Shown here: positions 1 to 6,557 of the stretch, in pieces
Numbering within the stretch: the stretch's first letter is position 1
How the letters are laid out: every line of letters begins with the position of its first letter
DNA from: an uncultured Bacillota bacterium
GTDB lineage: Bacteria; Bacillota; Clostridia; Peptostreptococcales; Anaerovoracaceae
Length of the DNA: 8,220 nt
NCBI GenBank assembly: GCA_946408315.1
Contig: CAMJRV010000091.1
Coordinates: 1 to 8,220 of the forward strand
Direction of reading: 5' to 3'
Program-made: the position numbers and the translations under genes
Notes under the pieces: model-generated
Told to the model about the DNA's origin: nothing
Seen by the model: the letters and a program-made list of their open reading frames with translations, nothing else
Database searches by the model: none

Positions 1-1005
1 ATAGAAGAAGAAAATATCAGGATTTACTGCAATCAAAAGGAATCACAGGTGATTCTTCTTTTCATCAACAGCAACCAGATTATTCTAGAAAATCAAATAC
101 GATATAGCCTTTACCGGATCCGGGCGGCGATGCGCGCCGCCAGCGGTTTCGAATACCACTGCTGCGTTGGAAGGGTCTTCAAGGGTCTGGTGAAAATCGG
201 GAATTCTTACCATGATGTGCAGGAGATGCTGGATTATTCTTTTGTCTATTCGGAAAATAAGGACCTGTATTATGAGGAATATGAAAATATTAAGAAAGCG
301 CCCGGAAATGATATCGGCAGGAACATCATTCAATCTATGGGGACGCTTCGGACTTTTGATAAGGAAATCATCGGAAAAACGCTGGAAAGCATTTCACAGA
401 TGATACGCACGGCGGGAGTGGATTGCTTTACGGTAACGCAGATTGCGGTCGGAACAATTTATGGTGAGGTTATCAAAGTCCTTGGCGAGCTTGAATATTC
501 CATCGACGATATTATGGGCGACTCTGTGGGTGCATATAAAAAAATCTTACGCTGTAATAATCTGGATGAGACGATGAAAGAGCTGTATGATTTCTTGTGC
601 GCCATCTGCGATTATATCAACATGAATAAGAAAGACGGAATTTATAATCCGATCATTGAAAAGGCAAAGATGTACATTAAAAACAATTACTCAAATCCAG
701 CCCTATCACTGGACGAAATTGCAGGAGCCCTGAACATCTCTCCCGGTTATTTAAGTATCCTGTTTAAACAAGTCAGCAAGAAATCGTTTATTAACTATTT
801 GACAGCCATCAGAATGGAAAAAGCGAAAGAACTGCTGATTTATTCAAATCTTAAGACCTATGAGATCAGCTATAAAGTTGGTTATGACAACCCGACCTAT
901 TTCAGTACAACCTTTAAAAAGAATATCGGATCAAAGCCCAAGGACTACAGGGAAGCACATATGGACTCCGGCTCCGGAGGCCAGAACCTAGATATAAAAA
1001 GTTAA
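1..1005 (+). CDS. AraC-family transcriptional regulator, probably a YesN-like response regulator (5' end missing)
   Basis: The frame is open from base 1 to the TAA at 1003-1005 (334 codons), so the true start lies left of the window; the GTG at 49 is just an internal codon. The C-terminal ~100 residues (about 646-954) form an AraC/XylS DNA-binding domain. Helix-turn-helix 1 is around SLDEIAGALNISPGYLSILF and helix-turn-helix 2 around TYEISYKVGYDNPTYFSTTF, ending in the family's KPKDYR block. The preceding ~200 residues include a GRVFKGL...SYHDVQEMLDYSFVYSENK stretch resembling the linker seen in long YesN-type response regulators, which carry an N-terminal receiver domain; that domain would be outside the window. 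It probably binds DNA upstream of the transporter operon that starts 98 bases downstream. A YesM-like sensor kinase partner further upstream is expected but not seen. The AraC assignment is firm; the response-regulator status is inferred. Confidence 0.9.
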   Translation: MEEENIRIYCNQKESQVILLFINSNQIILENQIRYSLYRIRAAMRAASGFEYHCCVGRVFKGLVKIGNSYHDVQEMLDYSFVYSENKDLYYEEYENIKKAPGNDIGRNIIQSMGTLRTFDKEIIGKTLESISQMIRTAGVDCFTVTQIAVGTIYGEVIKVLGELEYSIDDIMGDSVGAYKKILRCNNLDETMKELYDFLCAICDYINMNKKDGIYNPIIEKAKMYIKNNYSNPALSLDEIAGALNISPGYLSILFKQVSKKSFINYLTAIRMEKAKELLIYSNLKTYEISYKVGYDNPTYFSTTFKKNIGSKPKDYREAHMDSGSGGQNLDIKS

Positions 1006-1013
1006 CTTTTATA
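993..1013. repeat. AT-rich inverted repeat at the end of the regulator gene
   Basis: TATAAAA (993-999) pairs with TTTTATA (1007-1013) around a 7-nt loop that contains the stop codon. Within it, 997-1010 is also a perfect 14-bp palindrome centred on GTTAAC. The stem is A/T only and no clean T-run follows, so it is a poor intrinsic terminator. It could be an operator half-site or chance in AT-rich DNA. Confidence 0.3.
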
Positions 1014-1026
1014 TTAATAATCTTGA

Positions 1027-1055
1027 TTTACCTTTGTGGGCCTGAAAGCTAAAAT
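1027..1055 (+). promoter_or_regulatory. Candidate sigma-A promoter for the transporter operon
   Basis: A -35-like TTTACC (1027-1032, 4 of 6 to consensus) is followed after exactly 17 bases by a -10-like TAAAAT (1050-1055, 5 of 6). Transcription would start near 1062, leaving a leader of about 42 nt before the binding-protein gene. The weak -35 fits a promoter that needs an activator such as the adjacent AraC-type regulator (inference). Confidence 0.45.
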
Positions 1056-1091
1056 GGGAATACACAAACACAAATTCTATGAGAGGAACGT

Positions 1092-1098
1092 AGGAGGT
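1092..1098 (+). promoter_or_regulatory. Strong ribosome binding site of the binding-protein gene
   Basis: AGGAGGT lies 5 bases before the ATG at 1104 and is close to a perfect Shine-Dalgarno match. It fixes the start and suits a protein needed in excess over the membrane components. Confidence 0.85.
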
Positions 1099-1103
1099 AA
1101 TGT

Positions 1104-2084
1104 ATGAAAAAGAGGAAAGTTGTATCACTGTTGCTCGCTGCAGTAATGCTGATGACATTGTTTGTCGGCTGCGGGTCTGGTGATTCGTCCGATACCGGCA
1201 AGGGAGATGATGGGGCTTTGAAAATCGCATTCTCGCAAACCGGTAACCAGAATAACTGGAAGGTTACTCAAACGAACGATATGAAGGAAAAGATCGAAGC
1301 ATCCGGCGCGAAATATCTTTATACCGACGCTCAGGACGATACTGCAAAGCAGATTTCCGACATAGAAGACCTGATATCACAGAAACCGGATTATCTTGTT
1401 ATCTCTCCGAGAGAATATGAAGGTCTTACTCCAGCGCTGGACGCAGCCAGGGAAGCGGAAATCCCGGTCATTCTTGTTGACCGTGCGGCGGCAGGCGAAC
1501 CTGGAGTTGATTACTTAACTCTTACGTGCGGCGACTTTGTATGGGAAGGTCAGCAGATCGCCAATCTGGTAATTGAAAAGTTCGGAGATAAGCCGGTTAA
1601 TGTAGTAGAACTGACTGGTACTCCGGGAGGCTCGGTGACAATCGATAGAGCCAAAGGCTTCGCAGACGGCATCGCAGGCCACGACAATATTAAAGTCGTA
1701 GCCTCTCAGGTTGGAAACTTTAGCCGCGCCGAATCACAAAAAGCGATGGAAAACATCATTCAGGCACAGGGCGACAATGTCGACGTAGTTTACTGCCACA
1801 ACGACGACAATGCCATCGGAGCGATCCAGGCGTTGAAGGCGGCGGGAAAGAAAGTCGGCGAAGACGTATTCGTTTATGGAATTGACGGACAGAAAGACGC
1901 GCTGCAGGCTATCATCGACGGCGAGCTGGAAGCGACCGTACTTTGTAGTGCAAGATTCGGAGATATCGTTCTTGACATCATTAAGAGACATCAGGCAGGA
2001 GAAGAAATCCCTGGATATATCAAGAACCCTGGAAAAGTTTACACGATCGAAAACGCGGAAGCCAGCTTAGCGGAAGCGTTCTAA
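1104..2084 (+). CDS. ytfQ: Sugar ABC transporter substrate-binding lipoprotein, YtfQ-like
   Basis: This is the extracytoplasmic receptor that captures the sugar and delivers it to the permeases (326 aa). Residues 1-22 are a signal peptide (MKKRK then a hydrophobic core) ending in the lipobox-like LFVGC, so Cys23 should be lipidated and anchor the protein to the membrane. A short Gly/Ser/Asp linker follows. Residues 39-320 are a periplasmic-binding-protein type 1 fold (Peripla_BP_4, ribose/galactose class). Blocks typical of YtfQ are visible: FSQTGNQNNW (43-52) with TN at 57-58, VVELTGTPGGSVTIDRAKGF (167-186), CHNDDNAIGAIQALKAAGKK (231-250) and the hinge-side IDG at 260-262. Asp126-Arg127 and Arg182 are candidate sugar contacts by family analogy. 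It is the first gene of the transporter operon. E. coli YtfQ binds galactofuranose, but substrate identity here is inferred only from resemblance; another pentose or hexose is possible. Confidence 0.92.
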   Translation: MKKRKVVSLLLAAVMLMTLFVGCGSGDSSDTGKGDDGALKIAFSQTGNQNNWKVTQTNDMKEKIEASGAKYLYTDAQDDTAKQISDIEDLISQKPDYLVISPREYEGLTPALDAAREAEIPVILVDRAAAGEPGVDYLTLTCGDFVWEGQQIANLVIEKFGDKPVNVVELTGTPGGSVTIDRAKGFADGIAGHDNIKVVASQVGNFSRAESQKAMENIIQAQGDNVDVVYCHNDDNAIGAIQALKAAGKKVGEDVFVYGIDGQKDALQAIIDGELEATVLCSARFGDIVLDIIKRHQAGEEIPGYIKNPGKVYTIENAEASLAEAF

Positions 2085-2101
2085 AAAGCACGTACAACGA
2101 A

Positions 2102-2131
2102 GGAGAAGGGGAAATGAAACACCCCTTCTCT
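2102..2131 (+). terminator. Intergenic hairpin after the binding-protein gene (attenuator or mRNA stabiliser)
   Basis: GGAGAAGGGG (2102-2111) pairs with CCCCTTCTCT (2122-2131): nine Watson-Crick pairs plus one G-U, with a 10-nt loop. It starts 18 bases after the stop codon of the binding-protein gene. The sequence just after it (CTTAATAAA) is not a proper T-run, so termination would be partial at most; a TTTTTT run sits 20 bases further on. Hairpins here are a known way to keep binding-protein mRNA more abundant than transporter mRNA, through partial termination or protection from 3' exonucleases. Which applies is not decidable from sequence. Confidence 0.6.
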
Positions 2132-2173
2132 CTTAATAAATGGCACAGAATTTTTTGTATAATATGGAAATAA
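2114..2173 (+). CDS. Possible 19-codon micro-ORF between binding protein and ATPase
   Basis: An ATG in the hairpin loop is preceded, after 8 bases, by AAGGAG (2100-2105), which lies mostly in the left arm of the hairpin. The frame encodes MKHPFSLNKWHRIFCIIWK and stops 24 bases before the ATPase start. If real, folding of the hairpin would hide its ribosome binding site. It has no recognisable domain, and short ORFs with a chance Shine-Dalgarno are common, so this is a weak call. Confidence 0.18.
   Translation: MKHPFSLNKWHRIFCIIWK
2158..2163 (+). promoter_or_regulatory. Perfect -10 box upstream of the ATPase gene, possible internal promoter
   Basis: TATAAT matches the sigma-A -10 consensus exactly and lies 34 bases before the ATPase start. 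The -35 side is poor: the best candidate is TTAATA (2133-2138), 4 of 6 with a long 19-base spacer. It could supply a low level of transporter mRNA independent of the hairpin upstream. AT-rich intergenic DNA often yields such boxes by chance. Confidence 0.3.
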
Positions 2174-2184
2174 AAGAAAATGGG

Positions 2185-2192
2185 AAAGGTGA
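2185..2192 (+). promoter_or_regulatory. Ribosome binding site that decides the ATPase start
   Basis: AAAGGTGA lies 5 bases before the ATG at 2198. The alternative in-frame ATG at 2180 has no Shine-Dalgarno sequence before it (only A-rich sequence) and would add six residues not expected in the family, so 2198 is preferred. Confidence 0.65.
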
Positions 2193-2197
2193 ATCAT

Positions 2198-3748
2198 ATG
2201 GACCGTTCTACATTGCTGGAATTGAATAAAATCACGAAGGCGTTTCCGGGAGTTTTAGCACTTGATCAGGTCGGTTTAAAAGTCGGATACGGGGAAGTCC
2301 ATGCATTGATGGGTGAGAACGGAGCAGGCAAATCCACGCTTATGAAGGTTCTGACCGGTATTTATAAAAAAGATTCAGGACAGATCATATTTGACGGAAA
2401 GGAAATGAACTTTAACAGCTCCATGGAGGCCCAGCTTTCAGGAATCAGCACGATTTACCAGGAAATAAATTTGATTCCTTATTTAAGCGTGGCGGAAAAT
2501 ATATTTTTGGGCAGAGAGCCGAAGAAGGTCGGAAGAATTGATTGGGACAGGATCAATCGCGAGGCGGAAGCCATCATAGATGGAATGGGGATTTCGTTGG
2601 ACGTAAAAAAACCTCTGAACAGCTATAGTACTGCGATACAGCAGATGGTGGCTATCGCCAGGGCGATATCTGTAAGGGCCAAGCTTGTCGTAATGGATGA
2701 GCCTACCTCTTCCCTGGATGAGAAGGAAGTAGAAGTGCTGTTTAAGCAGATCAGAAAATTGAAGTCGCAGAATATTTCGGTGATTTTTATCAGCCACAGG
2801 CTGGATGAGATATTTGAAATTTGTGACCGGATTACAATCCTGAAGGACGGAAAGCTCGTTGGCGATTTCAATATAGCCGACATTACGAAAGTTGAACTGG
2901 TTTCCATGATGATTGGCAAAGATGCCACGGATATCATGGCACAAGCCCACGGTACATATGAGGCAAAGGAAGAAGCCACGATACTGAAGGCTGAGGAAAT
3001 TCGGGATACCGTGAAGCTGCGGGGCGTTTCCCTTGAAATTAAAAAAGGGGAAATCCTCGGTCTGGCCGGCTTGCTGGGTTCGGGAAGAACTGAGTTTGCG
3101 AAGGTCGTGTTCGGCGATAATGTACATCACGAAGGCACGATTGATATCAACGGAAAGCCCGTTAAGCTGAAGCTGCCGAAGGACGCTATTGCCAGAGGCT
3201 TTGCATTTTGTTCGGAGGACAGAAAAGTGGAAGGAATCTTCCCGAATATGTCGATCAGAGAGAACATGACCATTGCGATCCTGCCTAAAATTTCGAGAAT
3301 GGGAATTGTAGATAAAAAGAAACAGAAAGAAATCGTAGATACTTATATCAAAAGCCTGGCAATTAAGACACCCAGCCCCGAGCAGAAGATCAGAAACCTG
3401 TCCGGCGGGAACCAGCAGAAGGTTCTGCTGGCCAGGTGGCTCTGCATGGAGCCTGACCTTGTGATCCTTGACGAGCCTACCCGGGGGATCGATGTAGGGG
3501 CAAAGGCCGAAATCGAAGAGCTGATACAGAAAATGTCGAAGAAAAACATCGGCGTTTTAATGATCTCTTCCGAACTGGAGGAGTTGGTTAGAAATTGCCA
3601 TAGAGTAGTCGTGATGCGAGACGGAAAAAACGTCGGAGAATTACAGGGAGAAGCCCTGTCGGAGAAAAATATTCTGACCGTCATTGCTCAGGGTGGAATG
3701 TCCGACTCTTTCACAGCGGCGGAAAGGAGCATGAACAATGAACAATGA
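2198..3748 (+). CDS. ytfR: Sugar ABC transporter ATP-binding protein with two ABC domains, YtfR-like
   Basis: This cytoplasmic ATPase powers import through the two downstream permeases (516 aa from the preferred start, normal for the CUT2/MglA-RbsA class). Domain 1 (about 6-240) has Walker A GENGAGKST (39-47), Q-loop Gln88, an atypical signature YSTAIQQMV (143-151), Walker B LVVMDEPT (163-170, Glu168) and H-loop His200. Domain 2 (about 261-500) has a degenerate Walker A, GLLGSGRTE (291-299), with Arg297 where Lys is needed; a good signature LSGGNQQKV (401-409); Walker B LVILDEPT (421-428); and Ser458 instead of the switch His. This asymmetry, with one site catalytic and one degenerate, is normal in the class. 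The stretch SYSTAIQQMVAIARA and its surroundings resemble YtfR more than RbsA or MglA. The last 11 bases overlap the next gene within a triple 7-bp repeat. Confidence 0.93.
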   Translation: MDRSTLLELNKITKAFPGVLALDQVGLKVGYGEVHALMGENGAGKSTLMKVLTGIYKKDSGQIIFDGKEMNFNSSMEAQLSGISTIYQEINLIPYLSVAENIFLGREPKKVGRIDWDRINREAEAIIDGMGISLDVKKPLNSYSTAIQQMVAIARAISVRAKLVVMDEPTSSLDEKEVEVLFKQIRKLKSQNISVIFISHRLDEIFEICDRITILKDGKLVGDFNIADITKVELVSMMIGKDATDIMAQAHGTYEAKEEATILKAEEIRDTVKLRGVSLEIKKGEILGLAGLLGSGRTEFAKVVFGDNVHHEGTIDINGKPVKLKLPKDAIARGFAFCSEDRKVEGIFPNMSIRENMTIAILPKISRMGIVDKKKQKEIVDTYIKSLAIKTPSPEQKIRNLSGGNQQKVLLARWLCMEPDLVILDEPTRGIDVGAKAEIEELIQKMSKKNIGVLMISSELEELVRNCHRVVVMRDGKNVGELQGEALSEKNILTVIAQGGMSDSFTAAERSMNNEQ

Positions 3749-3751
3749 ACA
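3731..3751 (+). repeat. Three perfect tandem copies of a 7-bp repeat (ATGAACA) across a stop-start junction
   Basis: Copies lie at 3731-3737, 3738-3744 and 3745-3751. Seven is not a multiple of three, so each ATG opens a different frame: the first is in the ATPase frame, the second is the permease start, and the third opens a 17-codon dead end. The ATPase stop TGA (3746-3748) lies inside the third copy. As a result the ATPase tail (MNNEQ) and the permease head (MNNEQ) are identical. Confidence 0.95.
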
Positions 3752-4727
3752 AACGAGTGCAATCACGAAAAGCAATTTCAGTTCATCGTCTAACCTGAAA
3801 AAGTACGGGACGCTATATGCATTGATCGCAATTGTCGTTTTAAACTGCATCATAACGCCTAATTTTATGGCAATCAATACATTCTGGAATCTATCGATCC
3901 AGGTTCTGCCGACAATCCTCACCGCTATCGGGATGACCTTTGTCATCTCCTCCGGAGGAATTGACATCTCTGTCGGTTCGGTTATGGCTATCTCGGCGGT
4001 AATGAGCGGAATGGTCATCACAGAAATGATTCCGGCGCTGGGTACCAGCGTTCCCATGGCAGTGATATTCGCACTTTTTATCGCTGCAGTTCTCGGATTT
4101 CTGAATGGCACGATCATTACGGTCTTTAAAATACAGCCTATTATCGTAACTCTGATTTTGTACATAGCGGGCCGGGGAATCGCGCAGCTGATGAACAACG
4201 GAGGAACGATTGTATTTTCCAATAACGCTTTTACAAAGATCGGGCTGATGCGTATCGGCGGTGCGGTGCCGATTCAGCTGATCGTAATCGTAGTCTTCGT
4301 ATTTGCCACATACTATATTTTTAAAAACACTAAGTTCGGCTATTACGTCCAGGCCATCGGTGAAAACGGAGAGGCCTCAAGATTCTCCGGGATTAATACG
4401 ACCAAGGTATTGATTTGCGTCTACGTCATTTCGTCCGTATTGGCCGGACTGGCGGGCGTGTTTGAGGCGTCACGTGCAAGCTGTGCCGACCCCAATTCCA
4501 TCGGAGCGATTGCGGAAATGGATGCGATCGCAGCTGTCGCTGTTGGAGGTACATCGATTAACGGCGGAAAAGCAATGGTCATAGGTACGATTTTAGGCGC
4601 GCTGATCATCCAGTTGATTACAATAACCGTGAATATGAACAATATTCCTTTCGCCTACTCCAGAATATTTAAAGCCGTTATCATCATCGTTGCAGTTTAT
4701 GCGCAGCGGGAAAAGAGAAAGAGCTGA
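3738..4727 (+). CDS. ytfT: Sugar ABC transporter permease 1, YtfT-like
   Basis: This integral membrane protein (329 aa, usual length) forms one half of the sugar channel (BPD_transp_2, ribose/galactose permease class). After a polar N-terminus with a Ser run (FSSSSN, 14-19), hydrophobic segments appear near 24-42, 52-72, 77-95, 103-130, 134-151, 178-195, 222-242, 281-299 and 304-322. Family blocks are GMTFVISSGGIDISVGSVMA (65-84), KIQPIIVTLILYIAGRGIAQ (131-150), the cytoplasmic coupling-loop region GENGEASRFSGIN (208-220) and EMDAIAAVAVGGTSINGGK (260-278). The IQP...TLI...AGRG(I/V)AQL pattern is characteristic of YtfT. AAAGGAG (3723-3729) lies 8 bases before the ATG. The gene overlaps the ATPase by 11 bases, implying coupled translation. 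It should pair with the second permease as a heterodimer. Confidence 0.92.
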   Translation: MNNEQTSAITKSNFSSSSNLKKYGTLYALIAIVVLNCIITPNFMAINTFWNLSIQVLPTILTAIGMTFVISSGGIDISVGSVMAISAVMSGMVITEMIPALGTSVPMAVIFALFIAAVLGFLNGTIITVFKIQPIIVTLILYIAGRGIAQLMNNGGTIVFSNNAFTKIGLMRIGGAVPIQLIVIVVFVFATYYIFKNTKFGYYVQAIGENGEASRFSGINTTKVLICVYVISSVLAGLAGVFEASRASCADPNSIGAIAEMDAIAAVAVGGTSINGGKAMVIGTILGALIIQLITITVNMNNIPFAYSRIFKAVIIIVAVYAQREKRKS

Positions 4728-4735
4728 GGAGGTGA
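4727..4735 (+). promoter_or_regulatory. Ribosome binding site that decides the second permease start
   Basis: AGGAGGTGA is a near-perfect Shine-Dalgarno, begins on the last base of the preceding stop codon, and lies 5 bases before the ATG at 4741. The longer frame from 4690 would add 17 charged residues, overlap the first permease and have no such site, so 4741 is chosen. Confidence 0.85.
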
Positions 4736-4740
4736 ATGCA

Positions 4741-5727
4741 ATGGAGAAAATAAAAAAGTATGGATTGGATTTCATTAAGCAGCAGGGTGTTGTGATCGCT
4801 TTCCTCGTATTGGTTTTAATTGCTTCCATTCGTTACAGCGAATTTATGACTTATGGAAATGTAACAAATGTTCTGCGGCAAAGCAGTATGATCGGGCTTA
4901 TTTCCATCGGAATGACCTTTGTAATTCTGACAGGTGGGATCGACCTTTCTGTAGGGGCTATGGTTGCGTTCGCAGGCGTTCTGGTTGCAAAGATGAGCGG
5001 CTCCGGCCTTTTCGTTATGATCTTTTTCCCGATCTTGATCTGCACCGCGCTGGGCGCCGTTAACGGATTGATCGTAACAAAGATGAAGATCGCACCCTTT
5101 ATCGCAACTCTTGGCATGATGATGGCTGTCCGCGGAGTGAATCTTGTCTTAACGGGCGGGGTGTCCGTCCGTGTCAGCGATGATGTAATCGGCTCTTATC
5201 AGGTGATCGCCAGAAAATTCTTCCTGGGAATCCCGATTCCGGTCTGGATCGTAATTATTGTACTGCTTACCGCCATGTATGTTTCAAAATACACGAAATA
5301 CGGCAGGCATATCTATGCAGTGGGAGGAAATGAGGAAGCCTCCGTCATGATGGGCCTGAACGTGGACTGGGTAAAGATCAGGGCATATATGTTCAGCGGG
5401 CTGCTGGCCGGAATTGCAGGCGTTATTTTCGCATCACGCGTCGGCGCCGGTCAGCCGGTAGGCTGCGAGGGCTGGGAGATGACGGCGATTGCGGCGACTG
5501 CCATCGGCGGGACTCAATTGACCGGAGGTAAAGGGAAGGTTTCCGGAACAATCATAGGGGTTTTGATCATCGGTATCATCACAAACATATTAAATCTTCA
5601 AGGTAATGTCAACTCCTGGTGGCAGGGAATCATAACCGGATTGCTGCTGCTTGTGGTTGTTGTTATCCAATCTCAGACGATCAGAGAGAAGATCATGGAC
5701 AGGAGAGTAAGGAGGAGTGTAGGATGA
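4741..5727 (+). CDS. yjfF: Sugar ABC transporter permease 2, YjfF-like
   Basis: This is the second integral membrane half of the channel (328 aa). Hydrophobic segments lie near 16-31, 48-65, 68-86, 90-113, 119-139, 163-181, 213-231, 247-258, 266-284 and 295-311. Conserved blocks are GMTFVILTGGIDLSVGAMVA (57-76), KIAPFIATLGMMMAVRGVN (116-134), the coupling-loop region GGNEEASVMMGLNV (195-208), WEMTAIAATAIGGTQLTGGK (245-264) and, near the C-terminus, NVNSWWQGIITGLLLL (289-304). The SWW near the end and the GIDLSVGA(M/V)(V/I)AF(A/T)GV block fit YjfF, the partner of YtfT in E. coli. Two non-identical permeases are the hallmark of that system, whereas RbsC and MglC usually act as homodimers. The stop codon overlaps the next start by four bases (ATGA). 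Confidence 0.92.
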   Translation: MEKIKKYGLDFIKQQGVVIAFLVLVLIASIRYSEFMTYGNVTNVLRQSSMIGLISIGMTFVILTGGIDLSVGAMVAFAGVLVAKMSGSGLFVMIFFPILICTALGAVNGLIVTKMKIAPFIATLGMMMAVRGVNLVLTGGVSVRVSDDVIGSYQVIARKFFLGIPIPVWIVIIVLLTAMYVSKYTKYGRHIYAVGGNEEASVMMGLNVDWVKIRAYMFSGLLAGIAGVIFASRVGAGQPVGCEGWEMTAIAATAIGGTQLTGGKGKVSGTIIGVLIIGIITNILNLQGNVNSWWQGIITGLLLLVVVVIQSQTIREKIMDRRVRRSVG

Positions 5728-6545
5728 AGATCAGTTGTTTACCGGTTTCCATATTCGGACCGCTGTCAAACGGAGAAATGAGCATTCCCGAATGGGCTGA
5801 GCATGGGAAAAGGATGGGTTACGACGGCGTCGATATCAGCATCATGTTCATAAAAAACAGAACTCCGGTATATTTGAACCAATTAAAGAAAGAAATAGAA
5901 GCGGCAGGGATTCCAATCGTCATGATGACTACATATCCTGATTTCACTCACCCCGATCCGGTACAGAGAAAGAGGGAATTCGATTATTTAATTCATGACA
6001 TCGCGCTATGCAGCGAGCTGGGCATCAAATACCTTCGAATCATCGCAGGTCAGGCGCACCCTGAAATGAGCATCGACGCCGGCGTCGAACTGGTAATCCG
6101 GAACTTCAGAGAGATCGTTCCTTATGCACAGAAATACGGCGTGGAGCTGGTTTATGAGGACCATGCAAAGCCCGGTGCGTGGGATTATGTGGATTTCAGC
6201 TTTCCCCCGAATATTTTCATGAAGATTTACGAGGGGATCAAAGATACGCCGATCCGTATTAATTTTGATACGGGAAATATTGTCGCCTACGGGCAGGATC
6301 CTTTGCCTATGCTGAAGGAGATTTACGATAAGATCGAAACGATCCATATCTCGGACATGAAAGAAGCGGGCAAATTTTCGCCGGTGGTGATCGGGACCGG
6401 AGTGGTACCGAATCGAGAGGCACTGGAATTTCTGAAGGGAAAAGGGTTCGATGGATGGATTTCCATAGAAGAGGCCAGCGGAAACGGGCTTGAGGGAATC
6501 CGGACGGCGATCGATTTTGTCAGAGACGCCTGGGAAAAAGCGTAA
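5724..6545 (+). CDS. Sugar phosphate isomerase/epimerase family TIM-barrel protein
   Basis: This is probably a cytoplasmic, divalent-metal-dependent isomerase or epimerase of the xylose-isomerase-like superfamily (AP endonuclease 2 fold; 273 aa, typical). Candidate metal ligands stand at the ends of barrel strands: Glu145 (LVYEDH), Asp182 (NFDTGN), His208 (IHISDM) and Glu249 or Glu250 (SIEE). GTG at 224-226 precedes the last strands, and GYDGVDIS (32-39) is the usual first strand. The start at 5724 overlaps the permease stop as ATGA and has GGAGG (5711-5715) 8 bases upstream; a longer frame from 5619 would lie wholly inside the permease and is rejected. It lies between transporter and dehydrogenase, so it likely acts on the imported sugar or a derived keto-sugar. 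Relatives include IolE/IolI inosose enzymes, tagatose 3-epimerases and hydroxypyruvate isomerase; the exact reaction cannot be read from sequence. It is too short for mannonate dehydratase (UxuA). Confidence 0.85.
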   Translation: MKISCLPVSIFGPLSNGEMSIPEWAEHGKRMGYDGVDISIMFIKNRTPVYLNQLKKEIEAAGIPIVMMTTYPDFTHPDPVQRKREFDYLIHDIALCSELGIKYLRIIAGQAHPEMSIDAGVELVIRNFREIVPYAQKYGVELVYEDHAKPGAWDYVDFSFPPNIFMKIYEGIKDTPIRINFDTGNIVAYGQDPLPMLKEIYDKIETIHISDMKEAGKFSPVVIGTGVVPNREALEFLKGKGFDGWISIEEASGNGLEGIRTAIDFVRDAWEKA

Positions 6546-6557
6546 GGAGGCTTTATC

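Noticed and set aside
1043..1056. TGAAAGCTAAAATG as a catabolite-repression (cre) site
   Set aside because: The first half fits, but the central CG and the terminal CA of the consensus are missing.
2141..2159. TGGCAC followed by TTGTA, resembling a sigma-54 (-24/-12) promoter
   Set aside because: The gap between the two elements is 8 bases instead of 5 and the GC of the -12 element is absent; no sigma-54 activator is visible.
2483..3130. Open frame of 215 codons on the minus strand
   Set aside because: It lies wholly inside the ATPase gene, whose Walker and signature motifs are intact; no ribosome site or recognisable domain on the minus strand.
3280..3420. Loss of the Walker A lysine and switch histidine in the second ATPase domain as a sign of a broken gene
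   Set aside because: Degenerate second sites are normal in MglA/RbsA/YtfR-type ATPases; the frame is intact and of usual length.
3641..4222. Open frame of 193 codons on the minus strand across the ATPase-permease junction
   Set aside because: It is the complement of two well-supported genes, and its hydrophobic composition simply mirrors the permease codons.
4690..4740. Longer start for the second permease (17 extra residues)
   Set aside because: It would overlap the first permease without a ribosome site, whereas AGGAGGTGA stands 5 bases before the ATG at 4741.
5619..5723. Longer start for the TIM-barrel protein (35 extra residues)
   Set aside because: The extension lies inside the second permease, has no ribosome site and is not expected in the family; the ATG at 5724 has GGAGG and an ATGA overlap.
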